A stretch of 59,500 bases of DNA from Methanoregulaceae archaeon (GCA_015660885.1 JACTUB010000017.1:1-59500), one strand, 5' to 3'; counted from the first letter of the stretch, positions 6,714 to 17,214 are shown. Notes: a model not told the origin generated them from the sequence alone. Program-made: numbers and translations.

Positions 6714-8126
6714 TTAAAACTCTCCGTCCTGCTCGAAACTCCGCCCGTACCGGATTGCAAGCTCTGCCTTGTAGAGCTCCCGGCCGAGATACCCGGCATG
6801 GTCAAGAAACGAGACATCATTATGGGACAGGATGGTGTGCAGGACATCCTGCCAACGCTTTCCCTTGATCGCCCTGCTGTTGATCACTGCCGCAATCTGG
6901 TCACCTTCGATCCCGATCCGGAAGTTACCTTTCGGATCGTATTCAATCGTGTCCAGCATCGCGGTTGCGGGAATGGAAGAATTGTACTCAAGCGGCGGTT
7001 CCCGGCGTCGTCGCTTTTCCTTGAGTACAAGCAGATCGATGCCGAGGTCCTTGGGATAGGGGCGGTCTTTTGCAAGTGCCATCATTTCCGTTGCCCTTCG
7101 CATCTCGCTGACTGATCCTGCAGTCTTATCGGAATGCTCGCTTGTGAAGATTACCGCTGCGCCCATTTCCATTGCCATTCCCGCCAGCAGAGCATTCACC
7201 CCGATTGAATCGGCATCGATAAGTTCTGTGACATTTCCCGCACCAAAGAAAAGCGGAAAGGCAGATTTTTTGAAATTTTTCAAAGAAGCGACAAGACCGG
7301 ATCCGACCGGCTGGAGGAGCGGATCGGCAATAATACAGGCAATGCCGCTCTTTTTTGCCAGCCCCAGGTTCTTTGCAAGTGAACTTTCTCCCGGTACAAC
7401 CACTGCGGCGGCACCGGCCTTTGCTATCTCTTCTCCCACCACCGGAATGTTTCGCTCCTGAAGACTGAGTACAAGATCAGCCCGGCTGAGTGCAGCCCGT
7501 ATAAGGTCCGGTTCCTGGGTATCAACCGCGAGCGGGTGATCGATCCCGTCCAGGCGGGAAAAAACCCGCGTGACGTCAGCCGGTGCAGCATCAAACCCGA
7601 AACCGAGGTCAACAATATCGGCACCCGCAGCAAAGTATCGCCCCACAACATCGCAGATATCTTCGCGGAGATGGGCGTCCATCACTTCTGCCAGTACCTT
7701 GATCCGTGATCCCCCACCGATCTTGGTACCCCGGATCAAAAAATCGAATCCGGCATCGTGCTCCAGTTTTTCGATTTTTTTTCGTGCGTCTTTTGCTTTT
7801 TCTCCTGTAAGGAAATCATCTGCAGGAATTGTACGCGAAAGGGTAATGCTATCGAGAACAGGAAGGATCAGGGAAAGATCTGCTGCATGCCGTGGACCAC
7901 GGTAGACTGGTATTCCGGTATCATGTTCAACCTGTACAAATGATGCCGTGCACATGCCCGAAACAATGACCAGGTCATAGTTTCCTTTTTTGATCAGCAT
8001 ATGGAGCATGTGGGGTGTAAGAAATGATGCAATCTCTCCGGTGACCACGACTTCAGCGTTATAATCTGCCGCCGCACATTTCACCATTTCTTCGGTTGCA
8101 GCACCCGTAGGCAGGAGGATACGCAT
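6714..8126 (-). CDS. Dihydropteroate synthase-like protein (archaeal DHPS-related family)
   Basis: A 470-residue protein: an N-terminal archaeal domain (about 1-150, MRILLPTGAATEEMVKCAA), a central pterin-binding TIM-barrel domain with IGGGSRIKVLAEVMDA, GADIVDLGFGFDA and LAVDTQEPDLI, and a C-terminal domain of about 130 residues. It matches the methanogen DHPS-related family often linked to tetrahydromethanopterin biosynthesis; the exact step is not established to my knowledge. ATG 8126 is used because the first family motif starts there. The PHP gene diverges 41 bases away, so the promoters of both lie in a very short region and one or both mRNAs are probably leaderless. Confidence 0.8.
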   Translation of the reverse strand: MRILLPTGAATEEMVKCAAADYNAEVVVTGEIASFLTPHMLHMLIKKGNYDLVIVSGMCTASFVQVEHDTGIPVYRGPRHAADLSLILPVLDSITLSRTIPADDFLTGEKAKDARKKIEKLEHDAGFDFLIRGTKIGGGSRIKVLAEVMDAHLREDICDVVGRYFAAGADIVDLGFGFDAAPADVTRVFSRLDGIDHPLAVDTQEPDLIRAALSRADLVLSLQERNIPVVGEEIAKAGAAAVVVPGESSLAKNLGLAKKSGIACIIADPLLQPVGSGLVASLKNFKKSAFPLFFGAGNVTELIDADSIGVNALLAGMAMEMGAAVIFTSEHSDKTAGSVSEMRRATEMMALAKDRPYPKDLGIDLLVLKEKRRRREPPLEYNSSIPATAMLDTIEYDPKGNFRIGIEGDQIAAVINSRAIKGKRWQDVLHTILSHNDVSFLDHAGYLGRELYKAELAIRYGRSFEQDGEF

Positions 8127-8167
8127 AAGTTCCCTTAATACCAGAGAGATAAAAACACTATGATCAG

Positions 8168-8845
8168 ATGCTGAACTGCGATTTGCACGTGCATACCAAT
8201 TTTTCAAAAGACGGGGAGAGCACTGTTGAAGAGATCCTTAAAAGAGCTGAAGAGGTCGGCCTTGACGTAATCGCTATTACCGACCATGATTCGATTGACG
8301 GCGCAAAAAAAGCACTTTCATGCAATACGTCTGTCTTGGTAATTCCGGGCATCGAAGTCACGACAAAGCAGGGGCATCTCCTCGTTCTTGGAGTGACCGA
8401 GCTGATTCCGGCGGGACTTGATGTAATCGATACGGTCGAGATCGCACGAAAAATGGGAGCGCTCCTGATCCTCCCCCATCCTTATCATGTCTGGCGGCAT
8501 GGTGTTGCCCGCAGGAAGAAAGTTGGCATGGCTGCAGTGGATGCCATCGAAACATTCAATAGCAGGTATATCGTCGGTTCAGCAAACCGGAAAGCCGCAC
8601 GCATCGCAAAGAGGATAGGAAAACCCTGCGTAGCAGGAAGTGATGCACATCATGCACGATTTGTCGGTTTCGGCAGGACAATCGTCGATGCAGAAAGGGA
8701 TATCCCCTCCGTCCTTGCTGCGATCCGGGCCGGCAAAGTATCCTGTCGCGGCAGGCAGACACCATTACGAACCTACACTCACCAGTCGCTGAATAATACA
8801 TGGAGAAAGATCAAACGGTTCACGCGGCGCGTACAACTCCGATGA
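8168..8845 (+). CDS. PHP-domain phosphoesterase
   Basis: A 225-residue metal-dependent hydrolase. PHP motifs are visible in order: CDLHVHTNFSKDG (motif I, HxH), AITDHDSIDGAKKA (motif II, DHD), GIEVTT, ILPHPYH (motif III) and AGSDAHH (motif IV). These residues bind a multinuclear metal centre that hydrolyses phosphoesters; the substrate is unknown. Its last codons overlap the truA start (ATGA at 8842-8845), so it is translationally coupled with a tRNA modification enzyme. The C-terminal tail is very basic (RKIKRFTRRVQ), which may point to nucleic acid contact. Confidence 0.85.
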   Translation: MLNCDLHVHTNFSKDGESTVEEILKRAEEVGLDVIAITDHDSIDGAKKALSCNTSVLVIPGIEVTTKQGHLLVLGVTELIPAGLDVIDTVEIARKMGALLILPHPYHVWRHGVARRKKVGMAAVDAIETFNSRYIVGSANRKAARIAKRIGKPCVAGSDAHHARFVGFGRTIVDAERDIPSVLAAIRAGKVSCRGRQTPLRTYTHQSLNNTWRKIKRFTRRVQLR

Positions 8846-9636
8846 GGCTGGCGTTCCGTGTATCGTACCTTGGCAGCAGTTTTTTTGGCTCGCAGATGCA
8901 GGCAGCGTGCCGCACGGTCGAGGGGGACTTTGTCGCCACCTGCCAGCGTCTGGGTTTGTTCGCCGACTGGCGCGAAGCCGGGTTTCTTTGTTCAGGAAGA
9001 ACTGATCGCGGTGTCCATGCGTATGGACAGGTTGTTGCATTTACTACAGAATTCCCGGATCGTGCCATCCGGACACTGAACCTCCAGCTCCCTTCGGACT
9101 GCTGGTGTACCGCGTATGCAAAAATGCCTCCGGATTTTCACCCGCGATATAATGCGAAGTCCAGGACGTACCGGTACTATTTCTCCAAACATCCCCGTGA
9201 TATAGCGGCAATGGGGCAGGCTGCTCCCCGGTTTATTGGCTGCCATAACTTCGCGAATTTTGCCCGTATCAGGGATAAAAACCCCTGGCGGAATATCTTT
9301 GGGATCAGTATCGGGGAAGAAGGGGGTTTTGCATATCTTGAAGTAAAAGCCGAGAGCTTTTTGTGGCACCAGGTCCGGTGCATGGCTGCGGCACTTCTTT
9401 TGATTGGCGAGGGTGAAAAGGATGAGATGTATATTTCATCCCTGCTGGAAGGCGAAGTTAAAAGTCCCCTGCAGCCCGCCCCTGCAGAAGGACTTATACT
9501 CTTTGATATTGATTGCGGAATAGTATGGACACCGATGCCCATGGCTGAACGGAGCACCGGACACCTGGATCATGTCGGGGAGCATCACGCGCTTATGGCA
9601 AAAGTATGCCAGGTCTTAAGAACACCGGATTTTTAA
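8842..9636 (+). CDS. truA: tRNA pseudouridine synthase A
   Basis: A 264-residue TruA-family enzyme that converts uridines 38-40 of the tRNA anticodon arm to pseudouridine. The catalytic aspartate is in CSGRTDRGVHAYGQ (Asp55); supporting motifs are RYNAKSRTYRYYF and SFLWHQVRCMAAALL near the C-terminus. ATG 8842 is chosen because it begins the conserved MRLAFRVSYLGSSFFG and overlaps the PHP stop by 4 bases; an upstream ATG at 8800 would add 14 unaligned residues. The final 35 residues run beyond the usual core and end close to the converging malic enzyme gene. Confidence 0.88.
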   Translation: MRLAFRVSYLGSSFFGSQMQAACRTVEGDFVATCQRLGLFADWREAGFLCSGRTDRGVHAYGQVVAFTTEFPDRAIRTLNLQLPSDCWCTAYAKMPPDFHPRYNAKSRTYRYYFSKHPRDIAAMGQAAPRFIGCHNFANFARIRDKNPWRNIFGISIGEEGGFAYLEVKAESFLWHQVRCMAAALLLIGEGEKDEMYISSLLEGEVKSPLQPAPAEGLILFDIDCGIVWTPMPMAERSTGHLDHVGEHHALMAKVCQVLRTPDF

Positions 9637-9679
9637 AAGACACAAGGTTCTTTTTATCGAAATCTGAACCGGACAATCC

Positions 9680-10894
9680 CTATATTTTTCGGGCGCAGCC
9701 GCTGGTAACTGCGGCAGTACTTACTGCGGTAGCTACGGCTTTCATTACACGCCGGTTGAGAACTTGGGGAAGGATCCGGTTCTTTTGAGGCCGTTTGACA
9801 AAATCGGCAAGAGCGTGCGCGGCCGCAACCTTCATCTCATCCGAGATCCGTGTCGCACACACATCAAGGGCTCCCCGGAATATCCCGGGAAAAGCCAGGG
9901 CATAATTGATCTGATTGGGAAAGTCATTTCGTCCGGTACCGACAATTGCAGCCCCTGCCACCAGGGCGTCATGGGGCAGGATCTCCGGCATGGGATGAGC
10001 AAGCGCAAAAACAATGGGATCTTTGTTCATGGACCGGATCATCGGCGGGGTGATGATCGCCGGGACTGAAACTCCGATACAGACATCAGCTCCCTGAAAT
10101 GCGTCCGCGAGGTTACCCGTCCGCCCGGCTTTGTTGGTCTCTTCAGCGATGATGAACTTATACTTGTTCGTGTACAGGCCGTCACGTTGCCGGTGAATGA
10201 TCCCTTTTGTATCGCACACGATGATGTCGTTTACACTGCTGCAGAGGTTGGGATCATATCCTATGCACCTGAGTATACGGATGATGGCAAACCCGGCTGC
10301 ACCTGCTCCGCACACGACGATATTCAATTCCTCGAACCGTTTTTTTGTCACCCTGCAGGCATTCAGCAATGCAGCGAGGACTACCACAGCGGTCCCGTGC
10401 TGGTCATCGTGCATTACGGGAATCCCGATGCCCTGCAGTGCATCTTCAAGTTCAAAACACTTAGGGGCAGCGATGTCTTCGAGTGCAATTCCCCCGAATA
10501 CCGGTGCTATGTTTTTCACTTCATCAACAAATTCCGTATGGAAATTCTCAAAACAGATGGGAAAGGCATCGATTCCTGCGAGTTTTTTGAACAGGAGTGC
10601 TTTTCCCTCCATAACGGGCAGTGCGGCATAACCCCCGATATTTCCCAGTGAAAGGACTCTCGATCCATCACTGACGATTGCTATCGTGTTCGCCTTGAGG
10701 GTATATTTGTAAGCGAGGTTTTTGTCCCGTTGGATTTCTTTGCATACCGCTCCTACCCCCGGTGTGTAAACAAGAGACAGATCTCTCCGGTTCCTGATAG
10801 GCACTTTGGAATGAACTTCTATTTTTCCCCGGTATTTTTCGTGGAGTTCGAGGGATTCAGTATAGATATCCTTCTTTTTTTTAATCCCTGCCAT
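9680..10894 (-). CDS. Malic enzyme (malate dehydrogenase, decarboxylating)
   Basis: A 404-residue short-type malic enzyme that converts malate to pyruvate and CO2 with NAD(P). Motifs: YTPGVGAVCKEI near residue 43, IVSDGSRVLSLGNIGGYAA, the metal-site segment EDIAAPKCFELE, HDDQHGTAVVVLAAL, and the Rossmann motif VVCGAGAAGFAI at about 197-208. Length fits the bacterial/archaeal single-domain form without a phosphotransacetylase extension. It has no operon partner in the window. In a methanogen it probably links C4 intermediates with pyruvate for biosynthesis. Cofactor preference cannot be read with confidence. Confidence 0.9.
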   Translation of the reverse strand: MAGIKKKKDIYTESLELHEKYRGKIEVHSKVPIRNRRDLSLVYTPGVGAVCKEIQRDKNLAYKYTLKANTIAIVSDGSRVLSLGNIGGYAALPVMEGKALLFKKLAGIDAFPICFENFHTEFVDEVKNIAPVFGGIALEDIAAPKCFELEDALQGIGIPVMHDDQHGTAVVVLAALLNACRVTKKRFEELNIVVCGAGAAGFAIIRILRCIGYDPNLCSSVNDIIVCDTKGIIHRQRDGLYTNKYKFIIAEETNKAGRTGNLADAFQGADVCIGVSVPAIITPPMIRSMNKDPIVFALAHPMPEILPHDALVAGAAIVGTGRNDFPNQINYALAFPGIFRGALDVCATRISDEMKVAAAHALADFVKRPQKNRILPQVLNRRVMKAVATAVSTAAVTSGCARKI

Positions 10895-10964
10895 ACATCA
10901 TACCCCGGTAGTTCAATAAATGTGACAGCGTACTATCAATCTTGTTATCGGTCAAAACACGGGA

Positions 10965-11393
10965 TTAGGGCTGTGTGTCTGTTCCAAACGTCCTTTCAAT
11001 CCATGCTGCTATTCCGTCCCGGACATTGCGATACCCCTGGAGGATATCCTCTTCACTTCCCGGAGTAAGGTGGGGATCGGGAAATCCATGGTGGATAGTC
11101 TTTTTTGCAGAGGAGACAACCGGGCAGATCCGTTGGGCATTATCGCAGAGTGTAACAGCGAGATCAAACGTCATCCCGGTCATTTCATCAAGGGTTTTAG
11201 AACGGTGATGCGAGATATCGATCCCGATCTCGTTCATGACCTGGATTGCACGGGTACTCACGCGGGACTGGCGGGTCCCGGCGCTGGATACATCGAAACG
11301 GTCGCCGTATTTCGCTCGCAGGAGTCCTTCTGCCATCTGGGAACGGGCTGCATTTGCCGTGCAGATAAAAAGAACCTTTTTTTTATCGTTCAT
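10965..11393 (-). CDS. ArsC-like arsenate reductase / low-molecular-weight phosphatase
   Basis: A 142-residue protein with the low-molecular-weight tyrosine phosphatase fold. The P-loop CTANAARS (Cys11-X5-Arg17) is at the N-terminus, and the general-acid region is FPDPHLT. Two further cysteines occur in the expected ArsC region (LCDNAQRIC), which in thioredoxin-linked arsenate reductases form the disulfide relay. It is therefore more likely an arsenate reductase than a phosphatase, but no arsR, arsB or arsM gene stands nearby. The 220 bases upstream contain coding-like codons in minus frames but no clear start. Confidence 0.78.
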   Translation of the reverse strand: MNDKKKVLFICTANAARSQMAEGLLRAKYGDRFDVSSAGTRQSRVSTRAIQVMNEIGIDISHHRSKTLDEMTGMTFDLAVTLCDNAQRICPVVSSAKKTIHHGFPDPHLTPGSEEDILQGYRNVRDGIAAWIERTFGTDTQP

Positions 11394-11616
11394 ATCGTAC
11401 CTTTCTCTTTGATCAGGGAATATTAAGGGTCTTCAATAACAGGTTTCATGTCAGAGCATCCTTCTTCCACCGTTGAAATAATATCCTGAGAGGAGATTTT
11501 CTTCTCCGGAAGGCCTTTCTTTATCGTTAACTTTCCCCTTTTTAGTTATTGATATTTCACCGGGTAAAAATACCTTATGTTTTATCGTCAAATCCCCCTC
11601 ACATGAGATAGGTTAT

Positions 11617-12204
11617 ATGACAAAGTTTGAATGTGACAGGTGCGGTAAATGCTGCCGGAGTTTTGGAGAATTTATTACGATTGAGCGGCAACTCAGTGGC
11701 CGCGATTATTACTGCAGGTTTACCATCACCCGTGAGCTTTTTTTAACCCATGTAGAACCGGAATTTGCGGATGCAATAGCTGAAGAATATGAACAGCAGG
11801 GAGGAAGCGGGAACGATAAAGACCAGAAAAAATGTATTTTTCTTCAAAAAGACCCTCACGGTAATGGTTTTACCTGTGCAATTTATCCGGCACGTCCCCT
11901 CATCTGCCGCGAATTTCAGTGTTACCGGATGGTGATCTATAACCCTCGCGGAGAGCTGTGCGGCAGGGTAATTGGACGTAATGAACTCAAGACCGCAGAT
12001 GACGTTCTGGCAGACCTCTGGAAGGATAAGATTGCACCCCTTCCTTACCCCGCATCTCCCCGGCCCTCTCATCTTCCCCGCAAGAATATGCACCCGGACA
12101 CTGAATCCCACATACACGGATCTCATGTGAATGATTCAGAATGGGCAGACACTGTTGTCGCCATTCTCAAAGAACACGGGTACTACAGTGATCCGGTCGA
12201 ATAA
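11617..12204 (+). CDS. YkgJ-family cysteine cluster protein
   Basis: A 195-residue soluble protein with the CxCx-type zinc/iron-chelating pattern: CDRCGKCC at residues 6-13, CIFL near 72, and CAIYPARPLICREFQC at about 88-103. This is the YkgJ/FliB-like cysteine cluster family, predicted to bind Zn or an Fe-S cluster; function unknown. The C-terminal third (after about 150) is low in conservation, rich in His and Pro, and ends HGYYSDPVE. The gene is monocistronic between two minus-strand units. Confidence 0.8.
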   Translation: MTKFECDRCGKCCRSFGEFITIERQLSGRDYYCRFTITRELFLTHVEPEFADAIAEEYEQQGGSGNDKDQKKCIFLQKDPHGNGFTCAIYPARPLICREFQCYRMVIYNPRGELCGRVIGRNELKTADDVLADLWKDKIAPLPYPASPRPSHLPRKNMHPDTESHIHGSHVNDSEWADTVVAILKEHGYYSDPVE

Positions 12205-12318
12205 CGGGAAAAATTATTTGCTGGTGTTACAGAAACAGCAACCGTTACCCTTCATTCCGGAAAGTGTCCATTCCCCACAGCTAGAGACATAAAAAAATGT
12301 AGCTTCCTTTAAGAATTT

Positions 12319-13125
12319 TTACGGGAGATGATCTCTGATAAGTGCTTTTTTCATGTCAGTTACATATTCCTTCAGCTCACGTTCCATTGCGTCCGGATCC
12401 TTAAGGTTCCGTTCGACAATTTCAACAATTGCGCTTCCGACGATCACCCCGTCAGCCCCCGCACGGGCCCATATCTGTGCCTGTTCGGGCGTAGAGATAC
12501 CAAATCCGATCGCGAGGGGAAGTGAAGTGTGCCTGCGGACCCGGTTTAAAAGATCGATTGCCCTGCCGGAAACCTCGTCACGAACCCCGGTTACCCCCAG
12601 CACCGCGACAAGATACAGGTACCCGCGTGCTTTTGCTGCAATCTTTTTGATCCGTTTATCAGAGGTCGTCTGGGAAATGAGGAAGATCGGGGCGATGTCA
12701 CGCCGTGATGCAATGTTGCAGACCTCGTCTGACTCCTCGACCGGCATGTCTGCGATCAGGATGCCATCAACACCGGCATCATGTGCTTCACGGTAGAACC
12801 TTTCGATCCCGCGGCGATAGACGATGTTGTAATACGTAAGCAATACGATCGGCACATCAGATTCTGTGCGAATCTCCCGGACGATGGCAAACACGGTGGC
12901 CGGTGTCGTTTTGGCTCCAAGGGCCCGTTCATCGGCTTTCTGGATCGTCGGGCCGTCTGCGACCGGGTCAGAGAATGGTACACCCAGTTCAAGAATATCC
13001 GTTCCCCCGGCAATCAGCGCCCGGGCAATTCGGACACATGTGGTTTTGTCCGGATCTCCTGCGACCGTAAAACCGATAAATACCGGGCTTTTTGAACCGG
13101 TCAATACCTCCTCAATCCGTCCCAT
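12319..13125 (-). CDS. trpA: Tryptophan synthase alpha chain
   Basis: A 268-residue TIM-barrel protein that cleaves indole-3-glycerol phosphate to indole and glyceraldehyde-3-P, the last gene of the trp operon. Conserved segments: FIGFTVAGDPDKTT, ILELGVPFSDPVADGPTIQ with the catalytic Glu and Asp, GVDGILIADMPVEE, and GFGISTPEQ for phosphate binding. ATG 13125 overlaps the trpB stop (TGATG), which couples the two subunits; GTG 13134 is an alternative. It forms a complex with TrpB and passes indole through the shared tunnel. Confidence 0.95.
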   Translation of the reverse strand: MGRIEEVLTGSKSPVFIGFTVAGDPDKTTCVRIARALIAGGTDILELGVPFSDPVADGPTIQKADERALGAKTTPATVFAIVREIRTESDVPIVLLTYYNIVYRRGIERFYREAHDAGVDGILIADMPVEESDEVCNIASRRDIAPIFLISQTTSDKRIKKIAAKARGYLYLVAVLGVTGVRDEVSGRAIDLLNRVRRHTSLPLAIGFGISTPEQAQIWARAGADGVIVGSAIVEIVERNLKDPDAMERELKEYVTDMKKALIRDHLP

Positions 13126-14297
13126 CAGGCACACACCTTCATTGCTGCCACTTCAGCCACATCCTTGTCGCCACGCCCCGAGAGGTTGATGATAACAATG
13201 TCATCCTTGTCAAACCGCTCTGTATTCTGCATTACGTACGCCACCGCATGGGCTGACTCCAGTGCAGGTATGATCCCCTCTGTTCTTGAAAGGAACCTGA
13301 ATGCGTCCAGTACTTCGGGGTCATTTACTGCAGCGTAGGTCACCCGGCGGTTGTCTTTGAGCATTGCATGCTCGGGGCCAACGCCGGGATAGTCAAGACC
13401 GGCCGAGATGCTGTGGGTGGGAAGTACCTGTCCTTGCTCGTCCTGCAGGAGATACGAGAGGGTGCCGTGCAAAACACCTGCATCTCCGGCACAAAGAGTG
13501 GCAGAATGTTTGCCTGTGTTAATCCCTTTACCCCCTGCTTCTACACCAATCAGTTCCACATCATCGGACAGGAACGGGTAAAAGATCCCGATTGCATTCG
13601 ATCCACCTCCGACACACGCAACGACTGCATCGGGAAGCCGCCTCTCTTTTCTTATCACCTGCTCCCGGGCCTCCCTGCCGATTACCGACTGGAAGTTGCG
13701 GACCATCAGCGGGTACGGGTGCGGACCGACGACCGAGCCGATCAGGTAGTAGGTGTCCCGCACGTTTGCCACCCAGTCGCGGAGCGCTTCATTGATCGCA
13801 TCCTTGAGCGTTCGTGTCCCGCACCTGACCGGGATAACTTTTGCCCCCATCAGTTCCATGCGGAAGACGTTGAGTGCCTGTCGCCGCATGTCCACCTCGC
13901 CCATGTATACTTCGACAGGTATCCCGAGTGCCGCACCGACAATCGCTGTGGCAACCCCGTGCTGGCCTGCACCGGTCTCGGCAATCAATCGTTTCTTGCC
14001 CATTCGTTTTGCGAGCAGTGCCTGTCCCAGAGTATTATTCAGCTTGTGGGATCCCCCGTGCACGAGATCCTCCCTCTTAAGATATATCTTACAACCCAGT
14101 TTCCCCGATGCATTCGGGCAGAAGGTGAGGGGGGTCTCACGACCGGCATATTCAGCCTGCAATGCTGTAAGGTCGCTGGCAAACTGTGGATCGGTGCTCA
14201 CATTTGTATACGCGCTCTCAAGTTCGATGAGTGCGCTCATAAGTGTCTCAGAGACGTACTGGCCGCCGTATTTCCCGTATCTTCCCTTTTTTGTCAT
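13125..14297 (-). CDS. trpB: Tryptophan synthase beta chain
   Basis: A 390-residue PLP enzyme that joins indole with serine to give tryptophan. The PLP lysine lies in [17 protein letters not shown], followed by [13 protein letters not shown], the phosphate loop [10 protein letters not shown] and the C-terminal [10 protein letters not shown]. This is the canonical TrpB1 type (about 390 residues), not the longer TrpB2, and fits its direct coupling with trpA. ATG 14297 follows the trpF stop by one base; upstream codons in the same frame do not align with the family. Confidence 0.95.
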   Translation of the reverse strand: MTKKGRYGKYGGQYVSETLMSALIELESAYTNVSTDPQFASDLTALQAEYAGRETPLTFCPNASGKLGCKIYLKREDLVHGGSHKLNNTLGQALLAKRMGKKRLIAETGAGQHGVATAIVGAALGIPVEVYMGEVDMRRQALNVFRMELMGAKVIPVRCGTRTLKDAINEALRDWVANVRDTYYLIGSVVGPHPYPLMVRNFQSVIGREAREQVIRKERRLPDAVVACVGGGSNAIGIFYPFLSDDVELIGVEAGGKGINTGKHSATLCAGDAGVLHGTLSYLLQDEQGQVLPTHSISAGLDYPGVGPEHAMLKDNRRVTYAAVNDPEVLDAFRFLSRTEGIIPALESAHAVAYVMQNTERFDKDDIVIINLSGRGDKDVAEVAAMKVCA

Positions 14298-14298
14298 G

Positions 14299-14874
14299 TT
14301 ACGCACTCCGTGCTGCCGCGATGAATGCGGCAATTTTACTGTTGTCTTTAACACCCGGTGCTGACTCGATACCGCTTGCGACATCCACGGCATACGGGTG
14401 CACCTGCCGGATGGCATCCGCTACATTTTCCGGAGTCAGTCCTCCGGCAAGGATAACCGGCAGCCGGGAACTCATCACCACGTGACGGGCATGTGAGAGA
14501 TCGATGGCTCTCCCGCCACCGTGGCTCTCATCCACAATGATTGCATCACAGTCTGTTGGAAGCGGGTCATTCCACCCGATTACCCGTATCACTTTTGTGG
14601 CCGGTTTTTCCCGGAACGTAAACGGATACGACAGCTGTACTGCATCCGGACGTAATGCAAGGATCTTTTCGAGATCTTCGTGCGATGTGGTATGGCTTAC
14701 TGCGACAGTAGTGGTAAATGGTCCTGTTGCATCAAAAATTTCTCGCGCCCGTTTCAGGGTAACTGATCGCACGGAAGGTGGAGAAAATACAACAACACCG
14801 ATTGCGTCTGCACCACAGGCTTCTGCAAACCGGGCGTCCTGGGGTTTTGTTATTCCACAGCATTTTATGCGCAT
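14299..14874 (-). CDS. trpF: Phosphoribosylanthranilate isomerase
   Basis: A 191-residue TIM-barrel isomerase acting on N-(5-phosphoribosyl)anthranilate, third step after anthranilate. It starts [14 protein letters not shown] with the catalytic cysteine (KxCGIT motif); the other catalytic residue lies in [11 protein letters not shown]. The phosphate site is [13 protein letters not shown] 14874 overlaps the trpC end by 10 bases (ATGCGCATAA), so the genes are tightly coupled. An N-terminal extension from 14904 would be within trpC and is not needed. Confidence 0.93.
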   Translation of the reverse strand: MRIKCCGITKPQDARFAEACGADAIGVVVFSPPSVRSVTLKRAREIFDATGPFTTTVAVSHTTSHEDLEKILALRPDAVQLSYPFTFREKPATKVIRVIGWNDPLPTDCDAIIVDESHGGGRAIDLSHARHVVMSSRLPVILAGGLTPENVADAIRQVHPYAVDVASGIESAPGVKDNSKIAAFIAAARSA

Positions 14875-15620
14875 ACGAACTCCTCCAGTTTCTTTTCCGG
14901 GCATTCATGAGCCATGATCGATGAGCCAATGAGGAATGCATCGCAATAGGGTCTCATCTCCCGGATGTCGTCTCCTGTCAGCATACCACTTTCTGATACG
15001 ATCGTCCTCCCTGCGGATCGAATACTTTCCGAGAGAAGCCGCGTTGTGGACCGGTCTATCCTCAGTGTCGAAAGGTTGCGGTTGTTAATACCGATCAGTT
15101 CAGCATGTGTGGCCAGAGCTGTCTCCACTTCACTTCCATTATGAACCTCGACAAGCGGTTCGAGGCCGTATGTTTGAGCGAGATCGACGAATGTGGGCAG
15201 CCGCTCTTTGAGCACTGCCGCAATCAGGAGTACCGCATCAGCACCGAGTGCCAGAGACTCAGCTATCTGCCGCTCATCAATAACAAAATCCTTGCGCAGA
15301 ACCGGAATACTTACTGCTGATTTCACCTTTGGGATATCCTGTCCTGTTCCTCCAAAGTAATACGGCTCCGTCAGTACTGAGATTGCGACACACCCCCTGC
15401 CGGCAAGTGCACCTGCCATCATCGACATGTCCACATTCCGGCGGATAATACCACGGCTTGGCGAGGCGCATTTGATCTCTGCGATCACCGCATTCCTGCC
15501 ATTCCTGTGTCGAATCGCTTCAATCAGGCTTGCGTGAGACCGTGTCCTGTTTTCTGGAAATGCTGGCGGAAGCAGGCCAACCCGTTTCTGAGTGCGCCTG
15601 ATGATTTCATCGAGGATCAT
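14865..15620 (-). CDS. trpC: Indole-3-glycerol phosphate synthase
   Basis: A 251-residue TIM-barrel enzyme that closes the indole ring. Catalytic motifs: [13 protein letters not shown] (Glu-Ile-Lys), [26 protein letters not shown] (second Lys), LLEVHN-like segment [12 protein letters not shown] and [14 protein letters not shown]. Length is typical of monofunctional archaeal TrpC. The start overlaps the trpD stop by 4 bases (15617-15620) and the end overlaps trpF. Confidence 0.94.
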   Translation of the reverse strand: MILDEIIRRTQKRVGLLPPAFPENRTRSHASLIEAIRHRNGRNAVIAEIKCASPSRGIIRRNVDMSMMAGALAGRGCVAISVLTEPYYFGGTGQDIPKVKSAVSIPVLRKDFVIDERQIAESLALGADAVLLIAAVLKERLPTFVDLAQTYGLEPLVEVHNGSEVETALATHAELIGINNRNLSTLRIDRSTTRLLSESIRSAGRTIVSESGMLTGDDIREMRPYCDAFLIGSSIMAHECPEKKLEEFVCA

Positions 15621-16633
15621 GCCACACCCCGCGTTGCATCAACCAGCGCATCGAGCCGGGCAGATGCATTGCCTGAATCGATGGAAGCGGCGGCAAGGCG
15701 GATCCCTTCGTGAAGATCCAGTGCCAGTCCCCCCACATATATTGCAGCTCCTGCATTCATGAGCACAATATCCCGGGCTGCACCTCGTTCACCCTGCAGG
15801 ATATCATGGATGATCCGTGCATTATCCTCTGGGCTGCCTCCTGCGAGATCCTGAAGTTGTGCCGGTGCAATACCGAATGTATCATACCGGATCGTGTACG
15901 TCCGAATCGCCCCGCCGCTGAGCTCAGCAATTATTGTCTCACCGGTTGTCGTGATCTCATCCAGTCCTGATCCATGTACTACCATCGCCCGCGAGAGCCC
16001 CAATAACCTGAGCACTTCTGCAATGGTCTCGGTGAGGTCAGGATGATAGACCCCCAGTAACTGTGCCTGAGCCCCCGCCGGATTCGCGAGCGGGCCGAGG
16101 ATATTGAAGACCGTCCTGCACCCGATCTCCTGGCGTGCGGTCATGACATGTTTCATTGCCGGGTGGTAAGCCGGGGCAAAGAAGAATGCGATGCCAACCC
16201 GTTCCACAATAGTTGCCTGCGCAGACGGATCGATGGCGAGCTTTACTCCCAGTGCTGAGAGGACATCTGCCGATCCGCACCTGCTGCTCATACCCCTGTT
16301 GCCGTGCTTGACGACCGGGCAGCCGGCCCCTGCTGCAACAAAGGCTGATGCCGTGCTGATGTTGAACGTCTGCGCCCCGTCCCCTCCGGTACCGCAGGTG
16401 TCGACAAGCATCCGCATGGTCACCGGCTTCACAGCAATTGCATTATCCCGCATCACCCGGGCAAACGCAGCTATCTCATCTGCTGTTTCACCTTTCATGT
16501 GCAGCGCAAGGAGGAATGCACCGATCTGTGCCTGCGACGCTTTGCCCTCCATTATTATCCTCATCACCCCCTCAGCTTCAGCAGGGTTGAGATCCTGTCG
16601 TCCTGCAAGTCTGGTGAGGATATCTTTGAACAT
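15617..16633 (-). CDS. trpD: Anthranilate phosphoribosyltransferase
   Basis: A 338-residue type-IV phosphoribosyltransferase that transfers phosphoribose from PRPP to anthranilate. PRPP-binding motifs [19 protein letters not shown] and [18 protein letters not shown] are complete, as is the [14 protein letters not shown] segment for anthranilate. [20 protein letters not shown] completes the family pattern. It is separate from TrpG here, not fused as in some bacteria. The start overlaps the trpG stop by one base (TAATG). Confidence 0.95.
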   Translation of the reverse strand: MFKDILTRLAGRQDLNPAEAEGVMRIIMEGKASQAQIGAFLLALHMKGETADEIAAFARVMRDNAIAVKPVTMRMLVDTCGTGGDGAQTFNISTASAFVAAGAGCPVVKHGNRGMSSRCGSADVLSALGVKLAIDPSAQATIVERVGIAFFFAPAYHPAMKHVMTARQEIGCRTVFNILGPLANPAGAQAQLLGVYHPDLTETIAEVLRLLGLSRAMVVHGSGLDEITTTGETIIAELSGGAIRTYTIRYDTFGIAPAQLQDLAGGSPEDNARIIHDILQGERGAARDIVLMNAGAAIYVGGLALDLHEGIRLAAASIDSGNASARLDALVDATRGVA

Positions 16634-17214
16634 TACCGTGCCTCCCGGTTTCCATAAAGAAAATTTCTGATAATCCGATCGCCTTCCTGAGACAGGATAC
16701 TTTCCGGGTGGAACTGGACACCCTCGATCGGGTAGCGGGTATGACGGACCCCCATCACGTAATGATCATCGAGACTGGTTGCAGAAACCTGCAGATCCGC
16801 GGGAAGGGAGTTTTTTTTAGCGACAAGCGAGTGGTATCGTGTTGCTGTGAAAGGTACTGGCATACCGGTAAAAATCCCCTGGCTGTCGTGTTGGATCACT
16901 GAGGTCTTGCCATGCATCAGGTGCCCTGCCCTGATGACCTCCCCGCCAAATGTAGTACAGATGGCCTGGTGCCCGAGACAGACACCCAACGTGGGAATCG
17001 TCTGGCTCATGGTTTCCAGTACTTCAGGACAGACCCCGGAATCCCCGGGTGTTCCCGGTCCTGGTGAGAGGATAATCCTATTGCACCCGGTCTTTTCGAG
17101 CTGTTCAAGCGGAGTATCGCAGGGCAAAACAACCGGATTTCCCCCGAGTTTGCCGACCTGCTGGTACAGATTGAAGGTGAAGCTGTCATAACAGTCCACG
17201 ATCAGGACTTTCAT
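16633..17214 (-). CDS. trpG: Anthranilate synthase glutamine amidotransferase subunit
   Basis: A 193-residue class-I glutamine amidotransferase that supplies ammonia to TrpE. The triad is visible: Cys in GVCLGHQAI, and His/Glu in [21 protein letters not shown] forms the oxyanion region. The ATG at 17214 overlaps the trpE stop (ATGA), whereas the reading frame upstream belongs to trpE sequence. Archaea often use one TrpG for both anthranilate and aminodeoxychorismate synthesis, but no pab gene is present. Confidence 0.94.
   Translation of the reverse strand: MKVLIVDCYDSFTFNLYQQVGKLGGNPVVLPCDTPLEQLEKTGCNRIILSPGPGTPGDSGVCPEVLETMSQTIPTLGVCLGHQAICTTFGGEVIRAGHLMHGKTSVIQHDSQGIFTGMPVPFTATRYHSLVAKKNSLPADLQVSATSLDDHYVMGVRHTRYPIEGVQFHPESILSQEGDRIIRNFLYGNREAR

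Noticed and set aside
11410..11560. Coding-like minus frame (ending STVEEGCSDMKPVIEDP) upstream of the ArsC-like gene
   Set aside because: No ATG, GTG or TTG at a sensible place and two frames look equally coding; cannot be called.
13368..14324. Plus-strand 318-codon ORF
   Set aside because: It is the antisense of trpB, with no family similarity; trpB is unmistakable.
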